Position numbers and translations under genes: made by a program | Part shown: positions 9,201 through 20,172 of the stretch, piece after piece | Layout of the letters: each line of letters starts with the position of its first letter | Position numbering within the stretch: position 1 is the first letter of the stretch | Notes under the pieces: model-generated | The model's input: only the letters and a program-made list of their open reading frames with translations | The model's database searches: none | Told to the model about the DNA's origin: nothing | Assembly (NCBI GenBank): GCA_027923505.1 | Contig: BROI01000015.1 | Coordinates: 434,001 to 498,000, forward strand | Origin: Mayamaea pseudoterrestris | Taxonomy: Eukaryota > Bacillariophyta > Bacillariophyceae > Sellaphorales > Sellaphoraceae | Reading direction: 5' to 3' | DNA: 64,000 nt

Positions 9201-12200
9201 CTGGGTAGCCTGGAAGGTGTGCCATCGCAGTCCATTAAGCATCCACGTGTTTCCTCAAAGCCGCACGCTAAAAACACTTCCAAAGGTTCTGCACATGGGC
9301 CACAATTACAAAAGGCAAGTGCTCCGCATGTGATTGATTCTAGATCACCACAATTTGTCGTCTTTGGTGGAATCAAATCGACGACACACTGGTCACACTC
9401 CTGTACTGCCTGATCGTTGATCTCGACCGCAAAACATTGCTCAAGTCGTTGTCTCGCGTTGTTGCACGTCAAGGAGCTGAAGGTTGGCAAAGCAGAAGTT
9501 AATTCTAATATCCTTGCCGACGGGGCATTGCTAGAAATATCACTGTACGCCGTTGGGACAGAGTCTTCTTTCGATTCTAGGGAAGTTGGGTAGTTTGACG
9601 AGAAGTGTGTGCCTTGAGGCCTATGCGATGGAAAATCTCTTGATCTAATTGTAACGCCTCCTGGTGAAACGCTGGGACGAGCCGGTCTGCCGTCGATCCC
9701 GCCGAAAATATGGGACGGCTCATAGGTGGGACTGTCGGATATAGCGTCAGAATTGAAGGGAATCGGCGGTGAAGAAGAGTCACTTGATGGGTAGACTGTA
9801 AATTTCGTCGTCGCTTGCGGCGCGAGTGTTGGCAAGTCCCTCGATCCATTTGAAGAAAGCTCGGGAGACGCACTAGGAAAGTTTGATCGATCCCTCGCTC
9901 CAACTCCCCCAAATTTAAAAGAGGGTGCGGCAGAAGGAGATGGGTTGTCTGTGATTTCCAGATTTGACGACGCGCTTGGCGAGTCCGACGGAAACGCAGA
10001 CACAATTTTCGGATTCGTCAATGGAGCACTTGATGATCGTGGCATCGATGTCGGCCGGTCACTCAATCCATTGGATTTGTCTTCAGGCGACAGGCTAGGA
10101 ATGTCTGATCTAACATGTCCGCCAATCATTAAAGAAGGTGCGCTGGATGGAAGATCGGATGGCTGGTCCGAAGCGGCGTAATTTGGCGTAAAACTTGGCA
10201 GGTCTGATGATGACTCCCAACTAATTGATGGAGTAACCGATATATGAAGAGTGGCTTGTGGCATGGCTTCGCCTCCGACTCTGTCAAAAATCAAGGAAGG
10301 TTCGTTCGACGGGCGATCCGATGAGGCATCGGAAACGGTCAGACTTGACAAGGAGCTTGGCAAATCTGAAGGCGATTCAGAAGTGATGGACGGATAATCT
10401 GACGGAATACTCGAGAGCTGGGGAATGGTAGTTGGCAGGTCTCTGGATCCGTTGATTATGTCTGCAGGCGACGTACTTGGGTAGTCTGATCTGTCGTCTG
10501 CGCCTCCAAAAACAAAGGAGGGTGAAGTAGACGGACGATCTGACAAGTCGGGTGATGAGTGCGAGGACAAGACATGTGGCCTGTCCGATGGCAAGATGCC
10601 TGGTTGAGCACTGTTCGTTGTGGCACCTGGCGATATACTTGGAAAGGCTAAATAGTCATCTGCACCTCCTTCTCCTTCGAAAACAAAGGGAGGGGAAGTA
10701 GATGGACTATCCGAGGGCGCGTCGGATGTAGAAGGCGATGGCAAGACACTTGGCCAGTTCGATGGCAGCATGCTCGGTTGGTCACTTGGAACTCTGCTTG
10801 GAGCATCGGACTGTTGCTCAGAAGGAACGTCGCTTGGAAAAATGCTCAGCCGGCTTGAAGGAGCATCGCTGAGGTTTGAGCTTGACTGGAGGGACGGTGT
10901 ATTGCTCAGAGCAATACTTGGTTGACTTGAAGGGACATCGCTCGAAAGCTCACTAGGTTGGAGTGACGGAGTATCGCTTGAAGGCAGACTAGGTTGCTTT
11001 GTTGGTGCATTCATCGGAGCCCTACTTGACTGTTTGATCGGTTGTACTGAGGGCTGATCACTCAAAATCGAAGCTGCAAGCACAGTTGGAATGTTGCTTG
11101 AAGGAGAACTTGACCCCTCGCTGGGTAGCAAAGAAGGTTGATCGCTCACAACGGAACTCGGTGGCGATGAAAGGACGTCGCGAGGAGAACCACTTGATTG
11201 CTCGCTAACCACCAATGACGGCTGATTACTTAAATTCGAAGTCGGGATCCTTGTTGAAATGTCGCTTGAAGTAATACTTGGCCATTCACTGGGTTGCAAA
11301 GACGGTTCATCGCTTACAGAGGAGCTCGGTGGTGATGGAAGGACGTCCCGTGGAGAACTACTCCATTGCTCGCTAAATACCATTGACGGCTCATCACTTG
11401 GTTGCGTGGATGACTGCTCGACTCGCACTTTACTTGGCTGCACCGAAGGTTCGTAGCTCATTGTCGTTGCAGTGCTTGAGTGCAATGAAGGTTGATCACT
11501 GGATACAGTTATCGTTGGTAACGGATTATCGGTACTTGATTGCTCGCTATATAACACAGAGGGAGATTCGCTTGGAACGCTGCTAAGCTGCGCTGATGGT
11601 TGGCCACTAGGAACAGACATTAGTTGCAATGACGGAAAGTCGCTCGGATCGCTAGTTGGCAGCTCATTTATCGTGAGAAAAGGTTGGTTGCTGTGTGTCG
11701 AAGTTGAAAGCACATTGCTAGGACTCAAAGTCAATGTACCTGTTGGAGCAGCGCTTGAGCTTATAGTCGGACTTGATGTCGGCATATTCGTTGAATATAT
11801 GCTTGGTTCGTTGCTTGGAAGCGATGACTTCGCATCTTGAGGCAACACGCTTGAAGACTCCGAAGGCGAGCTTGTCGGCAAAGACGTCGGCAGGTCCGCC
11901 GCATCATAACAATAGTTGCGGTCTCTAGTACCGAATCCTTCACATCCTGGAACGGGCTCATAGTATGTTCGCACCCAGCAGCGCAAGTCACCAGTGCAGT
12001 CATCGTCATTGTAGCATTCTCCTTGACATTTTTGCAACGGATACTCGAGGTAGTTGTCGGCGCCGTCTCCCATAACGACCAAGATTCCTGGCAAAGGCTT
12101 GTAGCAATAGTCAAGCATGCTTACTCCCTCACCGGCGCATCCAGGGACAGTACCGAAACCATTGCGTTTAAAGCATGACAAACCAAACGCGCATTGGTCA

Positions 12201-12607
12201 TCAGTATTGCAGTCGCCTTGGCAGTTCTGAAGGTTTTCTCCATAAGGAGGCTCGCCAACATATACTAAAGCAGGAAATGATACATCTTCCTTTGTAGAGT
12301 TTGCTGATGCTTCCGTGAAATCAGTAGGTTCAGGCTTGCTCGTCGCCTCGCTCGTCTCGGAGGTTTGCTCGATGACAAATCCACTAAAATTCGGAACTCG
12401 TTCGAATCGCGAAAGATGCTTCATGTCTGCAATGTTCTTTGCATCATCGCATGAATATTTAAAGTCGTCTCCAACTTTCTCAAGTCGACAGTTGGCTTTA
12501 TCAGCTTGTGCTACAACGATGCAGTGGACGAGGACTATGGGAAGCAATACGGCGCTGCAGATTCTTCGACGCGGCGACAGCATTTTGCTCCGTTGTATTT
12601 GTTGCAT
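6222..12607 (-). CDS. Giant secreted Cys-module / PSD-repeat / LRR protein
   Basis: Two exons (12607-7976 and 7901-6222) join in frame across a 74 bp intron with GTAAGT and CATCAG ends, giving about 2,103 residues. Order of parts: a basic N terminus then a hydrophobic signal segment (VLLPIVLVHCIVVAQA, about 21-36); two six-Cys modules with identical spacing C-x3-C-x5-C-x5-C-x11-C-x10-C (about 125-235); about 800 residues of PSD/PSxxPS repeats (about 240-1040); four twelve-Cys modules (about 1045-1490); a second PSD tract (about 1495-1830); and a C-terminal LRR domain with the RYALATLYFSTSGDEW preamble, about five LRRs and a CxxxxCCxxC tail. There is no second membrane segment, so it is likely secreted or wall-bound. 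Pro/Ser/Thr-rich stretches are likely glycosylated. Comparable diatom proteins are known in cell walls and adhesive trails, but I cannot assign a function. Treating the halves as two genes is less likely because the splice join is clean. Confidence 0.85.
9487..11902 (-). repeat. PSD/PSxxPS coding repeat tract
   Basis: About 800 codons of the giant gene made of short units around SDxPSxxPS. Two higher orders are visible: a 56-residue unit (see 11020-11400) and, at about 9600-10730, roughly six diverged units marked by FVFGG/FKFGG/HIFGG, then RSDxPSxSP, then NGSRDLPTxxPQ. The tract probably grows and shrinks by unequal crossing-over or slippage. The copies are diverged, so expansion is not very recent. 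Confidence 0.85.
11020..11400 (-). repeat. 168 bp tandem coding repeat
   Basis: Two neighbouring copies with a 168 bp (56 codon) period: for example ggacgtc followed by gaggagaac at 11173 and the matching ggacgtc at 11341, and the atgttgcttg/atgtcgcttg pair at 11091 and 11259. A partial third copy flanks them. The period is a multiple of three and keeps the protein frame open. Confidence 0.8.
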
Positions 12608-13322
12608 AAAAAACGTAAGGGCGCTCGTCTACTTCTGGAAACTATAATAGTATGCGTATGAGCGAAGAGATGAAGCAGTAGAGGCGCGTCGTTCGGTCGT
12701 TCGAGAAATGAATGAAGGTCTTGGCTGCGAAATCAGCGATGCGACAGATCCGGGTCTTGAAACGGTGGTCAAGGTATCTTCGTCAACAGCCTCGAATAAA
12801 AGGAATGTCACGAAACCGATGAAGCAGTAGTCACGAAACATCAACGAGCGAGGCGAGCCGATGATTCTCTTGTCCACACATTCGATGAGTTTTTAGCGCG
12901 TTGATCGTGATTGCAATCAATTTCTCGAGAAAAGCAGGTAAAAAGTTGGCAGAAGATTACTACACATTGAATCTGACGACTAGGATGAATCCGCCACAGA
13001 GTATGGCAGAAGAAGGAAGCCTGAAACATGAGCAAAGGGGAAGCAAAGACTTGACCTTTTACTACTAGCTACTAGCTCACGAATCAGAAGAGCAGGTACG
13101 AATGCATGATTCTAGACCAGGTGATAATACATACACATATCCTGCGAATACTTTTGCAGCTAATCGGATTGAAAATATACGGTTTAGGAGTAAGAGCGAA
13201 CGAGTGATCGCGGCTAGACGTCTGTCAATCGGTGGCTTCCGCGGATTCACGCGAATTCATCATTCACCACTATTGTGCGGCATGCGGCTGTTCTAGCGTA
13301 AGTAATAATCTACCGAGTCATT
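12608..13322. other. Intergenic region upstream of the giant LRR gene
   Basis: This 715 bp stretch holds the promoter of the giant LRR gene and the 3' flank of the transporter. Short open frames occur, but none shows family resemblance or splice support. Confidence 0.4.
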
Positions 13323-15164
13323 TTACCTACTTACCCAAGTATGGAGTGTAACCGTAGATGCGCCGATCATTGCAAGTAATCCAAAGGCAATAACAAGCCG
13401 GTTTCCCCACAAGCGCTGGGTCGAGATGTTTGGCACGAGATATGAATGGATCAAAGGAGGAAAGACAAAAGAAAGCGGACAACCAAGCAACGATCCCATC
13501 AAGCTGACCACTTTGTCGAGCGACTCCATTGTGCAAACTGCGATTGCGGCCAAGAGCAAGATGAGCAAGCTGCTGAGGACATTTCGATGCAAGCGGACAC
13601 TGCAATTCCTGGAGTACATTGCCGCCTTGATTGAGCGAACAGTAATTTCAAGTGCCGGAAAATTCTGGAGCGGAAACGTAAAGATAACAGCAATCGAGTA
13701 GGCCAATTGGACGGTGTTAGCTTGCGAACCTATCGGTAGAGACGTCGTCAAAACTGTTTGCACTTGCGGTCCAAAGCCAGTCCAGCAGACTAGTCCAAAG
13801 ATGGTGTAAAAGGCAACGACAGCAAGAATCACAGTATTGTAGACGGAACCAAATTGTTTGCGACGTTCGACGCCATGTACAGCTTCTTGTAATGGAATAA
13901 GAAGCGTAATGGATCCTTCAAACAAGACGACCTTGTCGGTAACAAAAACACAACAAGACACGAGTGAGGACAACTATAACCATCAAATCATCGATATCCA
14001 GCTTAGCAACTCATGATACGTACACATGTACCAATGAAAAGATACCACGTATTCTTGTAAGGAGTAAGCGATTGAAGATGGTCCGCAATGTTAGCAATCG
14101 TTGTTGCTTCACCTTGAAAACTTTCCGCCAAGGCGTATCCAAGGCAAGTTGTCAGTCCGTATAATATAAGCGTGTTGGCAAAAAGGTTTGTGAGCGTGAG
14201 CTTTCGAATATCTCGCAGCCACGATAGCGGAACTTGTATCACAATCATGACGAGCAGCAAATGGCTTGCTGAAACAGTCAATCCAAACGCATTGTTTGCA
14301 AACGTGTGCAAATTTTGCGAAACAAAGATAAAGTACGTCAAGCACACTCCAGACTGCATCAAAGCTATTCCGGTTTTGACGATTCCTTCGCCATGCGCAC
14401 CCAGAGCTCGATATGCCAATTCTGGATACGACAAAACTGTTCGCTTGCGAGGCGTCGCGCCATGCAAAAGATTGACAATTTCCTCGCTCGCCTCTTGCTC
14501 ATATCGCCAACATTCCAACAAGCAATTTGAGGAGTATAAGAAGAAAACTGTTGTAACGACCAGCACAGGTAGCGCAACGAGATAACCTGCCGTAGCAAAA
14601 CCGTGTGGCAGATATAGAATGGCAGGTCTGTGTTTAGATGCAGATGTGAGTATAGTACAGTCTGCGAGAGAAAGAAGTCTAGGCGTTCACAATTTCAATA
14701 CGCACCCAACCATTCCTTTAATTATACCAAGAGTTGCTGCTGTCAATGTACCGCCAGTAACTTCTTCGTCTTCATCGCCTTGCTCCAAATCGGCCATGCG
14801 ATCCGAGACGGACGAAGGCAATGGCGACCAAGCCTGTCGATCTTGCGACTCCTCATGGGCCGAAATTATACTCTTCATGTAGGCATCTTCAGTTCCAGTG
14901 TCAAGCAAAATACTGAGAACCAGCTGGTGTCTTTTTCTGGAGGATTTTGTGGTTTTTCGAACCTGTGGTCGAGGTTGTCTGGACTTTTCAAGCCCAAGTT
15001 CTTTGGCAGCTGCAGCCAGCCGACTGTCATCTTTATAAGCAACGCAACAGGATAACCATACATTGAGCAACGAGCCATCAACTATTACATCAAAACAATT
15101 CTTACTTACCTTCTCCTGCGGTGTACGTTTTGAGATGAGATGTACGGCGATTGTGGTCTTCCAT
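13323..15164 (-). CDS. Amino acid/auxin permease (AAAP, SLC36/38-like) transporter
   Basis: Four exons (15164-15110, 15030-14706, 14627-14024, 13931-13323) with introns of 79, 78 and 92 bp give 530 residues. The joins restore family sequence: GIIKGMVG followed by PAILYLPHGFATAGY (first helix region of AAAP transporters), and LFIGTC followed by VVLFEGSITLLIPLQ. About 11 hydrophobic segments are visible, including VVTTVFFLYSSNCLLE and VILAVVAFYTIFGLVCWTG. Members carry neutral amino acids across plasma or vacuolar membranes, usually with protons; substrate and membrane cannot be read from sequence. The N-terminal 110 residues are hydrophilic with acidic and Ser-rich parts. A strong donor-like GTAAGT overlaps the last codons, so an extra tiny 3' exon is possible, but the stop right after it gives a normal family C terminus. 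Confidence 0.9.
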
Positions 15165-15721
15165 TGCCAGAGGGTCCGTTCCGTAATTCGATGATTCGCC
15201 CGCTGGTAGAGGTGGACGGTTCATGGAAATGTCACTCTGATGCGCAAGTGCAAATTTCTCAAATAGCTAAACACGATGCCTGGAGATGCTGTTGGCAATA
15301 TGATTTGGTCAGGAATAGAAAGACCGTCGTGTCTCGCTCGTCTCGAGAATCAATCGTGAAGTCGCACCTCGACGGCGGCGGCTGCTGCTGTTGCCACCTT
15401 TGCGCTATGCACAATGAATGCGATAAGTATTATTCAAATTATTGATGAATGCAGTCGCCTCTCTTACTTTGGGTTCTCGTAAAGCTACTACTACTTGTTT
15501 AGAAGAAAGCTGGTCGAACGAAATCTTGCCAGCGATGAAGTCCAAACCAAAACCGGTGCGATCTTTGTAAATTCATCGACAAGGCAGGTTGCGCACATAT
15601 AACAGGTGCGGGCCAGCAATTCCAAGTTGAGAATGGGAAGTTACGACTACTACTACCAGTAGAGTTTGATGATGGAAATAAATGTCTGGCTATGCACGAC
15701 AAGGCATACTGCAACTCATAT
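15165..15721. other. Intergenic region between the transporter and eIF2-gamma
   Basis: This 557 bp gap holds the transporter promoter and the 3' flank of eIF2-gamma. Nothing specific recognised. Confidence 0.4.
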
Positions 15722-17298
15722 TTACGACTCGTTTACTTCAATTTTTGTGCCCTTCCGAATCTGTCCCCAACCAATCAGTCTCCAGTGCTTGTCAACGCGG
15801 CGACTCAAAGCAATCTTTTCGCCTTCCTCCGTACACACAGGCTGCGTCAACGCAATCTTGGCAAGTTCGCCCTTGACCGCACTCACACGGCCACCCGTGG
15901 CAGTCGATCCAATGTTGACCATGAGAATCTCAGCTTTGCTCAACTTTTGAACCTTGGCTTGCTTGCCTCCGTCACTCGTTTTGACTCCGAGCAGTCGTCG
16001 CAACAAGTAGTAACTTATTTCGATTTCCGAGTAAACATCCGGCAATTGTCCCTTCAAACCGAGCACCTGGCCAACCAGCCGATCAGCTCGTGTCAACGTT
16101 GGATCGATCTTCGTACCAACACCAATTAAACCTCCCGGCACTGCATATTGCAAATCATTTTGTTCAGCATACAGACTAAGCACCTTGCTATAAATAGGCG
16201 TGCATATCATCTTGTCATCCTGCTTATTGACAATGCCTGGTCTAACTTCAATTTCGTCGCCCACCTTCAAAACTCCTTGCAATATACTTCCACCAGCAAC
16301 GCCTCCCTGTAAGTGGCTCACATCCTGTCCAGGTCGGTTGACATCGAAGCTTCTAATGACGATAAGCTTCGGTGGACTCGTAAAGTCGCGAATCGGCAAA
16401 GGAATCTTGCGGACCAGATACTCGCATACAATGTCCATATTATACTTGAGCACTGCCGAGATGGGAATAATGGGAGCACTATCAGCCACAGTTCCAGCGA
16501 CAAACTTGCGAATCTGCTCCTGCTGCGCCAGCGCCGCGTCTGGCTTGACCAAATCTACCTTGTTTTGCAAAATGATTATGTGCTGAAGCCGCATAATTTC
16601 CACGGCAGCCAAATGCTCGGATGTTTGCGGTTGCGGACAAGTTTCATTGCCTGCAATCAATAGCAAAGCAGCGTCCATGACGGCTGCTCCATTCAACATG
16701 GTGGCCATGAGAATGTCATGACCCGGGCAATCGACAAAGGAAACGTGACGACGAAGGCTGTATTCCTTGCCCTTTTCAATAAAGGTGTCGGCATGTGACG
16801 ATCCGCGTGACGTAAATGATGGGCCAGTAGAGTTGTCTTCAATGGCTTTTCCTTGATAAATCTTGGCATTAGCGTATCCAAGCTTGATGGTAATGTTACG
16901 CTCCAGTTCCGTCTTGAAGCGAACTGTTTGAACGCCCGAAAGCGCTTTGACGACGGTCGACTTTCCGTGAGCGACATGTCCGATTGTACCTACGTTAATG
17001 GTAGCCTGACGAGATATCTATAAAAGAGAAAAATGAAAGAATGAAAAAACAATGGGAGCATGGAATTACGGTACTCCGATCAAAAGAGGTAGCCGATCGT
17101 TTTTACAAGGGAGACGATCACTAGCATTCTTTCTCATCAAGAATTACAGCGAAGCAGCAAACTCACCACTTCTTGGGTCAAAGCTGTGATCTGATTTAAG
17201 TCTAATTTCGTGATGTCCTGCTTGGACAGATGAGGCTGTGACGGGTTCTCCATGGGCCTGACATCGTCATCGGCAGCTCCAGCGGCGAAGGCAGTCAT
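15722..17298 (-). CDS. EIF2S3: Translation initiation factor eIF2, gamma subunit
   Basis: Two exons (17298-17167 and 17017-15722) across a 149 bp intron give 475 residues, close to the usual 470. The join falls in the highly conserved [16 protein letters not shown] stretch. As the GTPase core of eIF2 it carries initiator Met-tRNA to the 40S ribosome. G1 (GHVAHGKST), G3 (VDCPGH) and G4 (NKVD) are intact. The domain II and III landmarks [39 protein letters not shown] and [16 protein letters not shown] are near identical to animal eIF2-gamma. The zinc-knuckle insert between KIYQG and [12 protein letters not shown], which normally has four Cys, contains none here. Clearly a housekeeping gene; the missing zinc site is the only unusual point. 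Confidence 0.97.
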
Positions 17299-17603
17299 GT
17301 TCTATAGTTTCCAAAAGGGTATCTCTGCAAGAACTTGCAAGAGCTTGTAAGTCGTAGAGATATAAAAATGCTTTCTTAGCCTTCTGTTTTAGCTCACAAC
17401 GTCGAGCAACGATTACGTAGGCTCGATCAATTGCAATGAGAGTCTCGAGAACAGAGCGAAACGAATGAAATGAGCGGTCGAGAAACAACAAATTTTAGTC
17501 GTACCGGTTTTTGCTGCGACACAAGCTACGTACTCTGCATTCGTCGTTACGATCCCGTGCTTATACGTTCATACAATCCTGTGAGAGTTTTTAAGTTTGC
17601 CAT
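17299..17603. other. Intergenic region between eIF2-gamma and the deaminase-like gene
   Basis: This 305 bp gap holds the eIF2-gamma promoter and the 3' flank of the next gene. No other feature seen. Confidence 0.4.
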
Positions 17604-19912
17604 TTATGAATCCTTACAAGGTGTTATATAGACTCCATGACATTGACAATCAGTAAATGTCAAGATCTTGAAGTATGGATTGCTCTCAGCAATCTTTTTC
17701 AGCCACTCGTTGCAAGCGCCACATGGAGCTAAGGGATTCAAATCTTTTCGCTTGGCAGATTGCTTCAAAAGAACGGTCCGCATTGAACTCTGCGTCGACG
17801 CAGCGGAGAAGAGTTCTATTCTTCTCATTTGGGGTTCGTCATCGTCATCGTCAATGACAGTCGTGGGCGTGACAGTCGGCACCATCATGAACGACGACTC
17901 CATTGGCATGTCGCTGGCATTCTGCCGCACGGGAAGAGGATTTGTTAAATGCCACTCAGTAGTATCGCCTTCGCTACCAATTGAGCTCTTGCGACTAGTC
18001 TCATCCAACGAGGCATTGCTAATCGTTCGAGGAAACGTTGACTGGGTCTTCACATCGGGCTCTTGGAATGGTACAGCCAACACGGCGAGGACCTTCAAAT
18101 CTTGTCGCTTGAGAGCTGGATTGTTGGCGAGCGCTGTTCCGATCACATTTCGTTCAGCACAGAGAGAACCGGTTGGCATGGACACTTCCATATTCGTTCC
18201 TCTGTAGATGATAGGTTCTGTATTGCGCGATCGAACTAGCAACACCGCCAAGACTGGTTTGCGAGTCTGCCGTAGCCAGAACCGGCTCAACTCGTGAGAC
18301 TCATCACGAAACATTTGCTGGACTTCCCGAGAGAATGCCTTGATTTCGTCAACAACGCGGGCTATGTCAGCATTGTCCTCAGGCGCCACAGGCAAATGGT
18401 TCGTATCAACCGGCGGAACCAGCTCCATCGCAGCGTAGGAATGCACTTCAATATCGTCAATGACGATTTTGCATTCGTGCCAAAACGTCTTGAGCTGCCA
18501 AAAATGATAGTAAATTGGTTTGTAGTCACGAAGGCCGCCTAACGATACAAGCGAAGCAAATCAATCGTGTCAGCAAGCTCTTAAAAGCAGCACTTTCTGC
18601 ACCTCTACAACTTACACTGAATCGCATACGTCCTCGCGTTACTCCCATCCGCCCATGAAAGCGTCGTCGTAAAGGAGGTGCGCCAGTCTTCTTGAAAGGG
18701 CGGCTCTTCGCCGTGTAAACTTTGCAGCGTGGGCGTATTGAAGGCATCTAACTCATGTGGATAGGGCATCCCTCGTGCGTGTGCGTCTCGATAGGCATGA
18801 ATCTGCGGCAACAAGACTTCTTTGACGAAAAGTATATTGTCATCAAAACGAAAAATATTCGAATCCGAATGTATCTGAACCACGGTAATGCTCGGGTCAA
18901 CAACGCCAACGAAGTGCTTGATGAGATCTGCACATACTGCAGTCGAGTTCGCCTTGGGATCCTGCGATGTGTCGCGCGGCGTGCCAACGCCAGTGACCAA
19001 AACCAAGACACGATGGACCTTGCTGCTGGTGCTATCTCGTTGATGCTTGAGCGCAATTTGCTGCTTCCAACGAGGCAAGAGACTGGCGAGTAATGGGAAA
19101 AAGACATGCCGCACCTGCATATTGGGTAGCATTTTCTCCTGGTCCCGCCCTCGGACGCGCACTTCAGTATTGTCCTCAACATCTACTGGACGACCAAGAT
19201 ATAAGCCGGTCGGCGTTGGAGGATGCTGAAGGTAGTCGGATGGATCGCCGCTGCCTTGCTCCGCCTTTGGCAGGATGATCGAGTATCGTGGCGAATCGTA
19301 CTGCCGCTGATAGCAGGGAAGCAGCACGAGCGACGAGGGCGACATGTTTTGACAGATCTTGCTGCAGTATTTGTGGAAGCGAGAAAAGCGAGGACGACAT
19401 AAGATAAAGGAAGATTCGTTGCATGAGTCATTGGGGCGACGTGCATCTGTCGCCATCGACGCGGCAAGTTCGAGGCCGAGCACGAGATCCGTGTGAGAAA
19501 CGTTGTGCACGAGAAGCTCCAAGTAGCGCTTCTTATTCTTCGTCTTTGATCGATCTTTCTGCTTTGCCTTTGACGGTGGCTCTGTCGTCGCCGTTCGGGT
19601 AGATTTGTCGTCGTAATTCCGTGACATTGTGGCTCTTGATGAGGTCGTCGACTCATTCGTTGGCCAAAATGTACGCCAAAGCACAAAGCTCATGAAAAGC
19701 CGAGGCTGGAACATTGCACAAACCATGCTCAACAAGTCAGTTGGGACGAAAGTATTCTTGTTTGCCCTGCTTAGTGTTGAAGTTCTCGTGTTTGATGCAG
19801 CCGTCCTTGACAGAACATAAAGCGTGGCACCCGAGCAAAGGCCCCATACAGCTGTTTGAGTAACTAACATCAGCCAAGTTTGATCACCGTCTACCGATAA
19901 TCGATGTGACAT
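17604..19912 (-). CDS. Cytidine-deaminase-fold protein with a long N-terminal region of unknown function
   Basis: Two exons (19912-18616 and 18538-17604) joined over a 77 bp intron (CAGT then GTAAGT donor, phase 1) give 743 residues; the join reads AIQCGLRDYKPIYYHFWQ. The C-terminal part (about 480-743) has the zinc and catalytic signature of cytidine deaminases: SLCAERNVIGTA (Cys ligand and catalytic Glu) and PCGACNEWL (two Cys ligands). About 75 disordered, Ser-rich residues lie between the motifs, much longer than in free CDA enzymes. The N-terminal 430 residues begin with two hydrophobic stretches (about 13-34 and 58-82), then a basic linker, then an alpha/beta region with RVLVLVTGVGTP and ITVVQIHSDSNIFRFDD that could be Rossmann-like; I do not recognise it. 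The substrate may be a free nucleoside, a nucleotide or RNA; the sequence does not decide. Confidence 0.8.
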
Positions 19913-20040
19913 GGTGGATAAAAGACAGTGGATTAGTCTCGGGAGAGACGAAGCCTCGCGAGAATGAGGAAATGGAAAATGATCTTGGACTTTCGTCCGT
20001 CATGGTCGCGAACCGCGCGAAACGTGGGCAATTGTAAACA

Positions 20041-20172
20041 TGACGTTGTTTTCACTGGCACTCGTTTCATAATATTGCCTTATGACGTAGTTTTCACTGG
20101 CACTCGTTTCACACTATTGCCATGTGACGTAATTGACACTGGCACTCGTTTCATACTATTGCCTTGTGACGT
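20041..20172. promoter_or_regulatory. 42 bp tandem array with four TGACGT (CRE-type) sites
   Basis: TGACGT occurs at 20041, 20083, 20125 and 20167, exactly 42 bp apart. Between them is a conserved unit containing ACTGGCACTCGTTTCA and ATATTGCCTT-like sequence. The array lies in the 406 bp divergent promoter between the deaminase-like gene (starting at 19912, minus) and the gene at 20319 (plus). TGACGT is the core bound by CREB/ATF-type bZIP factors; in the diatom Phaeodactylum such sites are known CO2/cAMP-responsive elements. A 42 bp step is four turns of B-DNA, so all sites would face the same side. Confidence 0.75.

Noticed and set aside
7361-11586. Plus- and minus-strand open frames overlapping the PSD repeats
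   Set aside because: Repetitive coding DNA without stops in one frame often leaves other frames open; none has a domain, start context or splice support.
12629-13035. Short minus-strand frames upstream of the giant LRR gene
   Set aside because: No family resemblance, no splice link, and they sit where a promoter and 5' leader are expected.
13300-13345. An extra 3' exon of the transporter after a GTAAGT-like site
   Set aside because: The stop directly after gives a normal transporter C terminus, and no convincing acceptor and exon were found downstream.
20041-20172. CRISPR-like array
   Set aside because: The units are contiguous and nearly identical throughout with no unique spacers, and the genome is eukaryotic.
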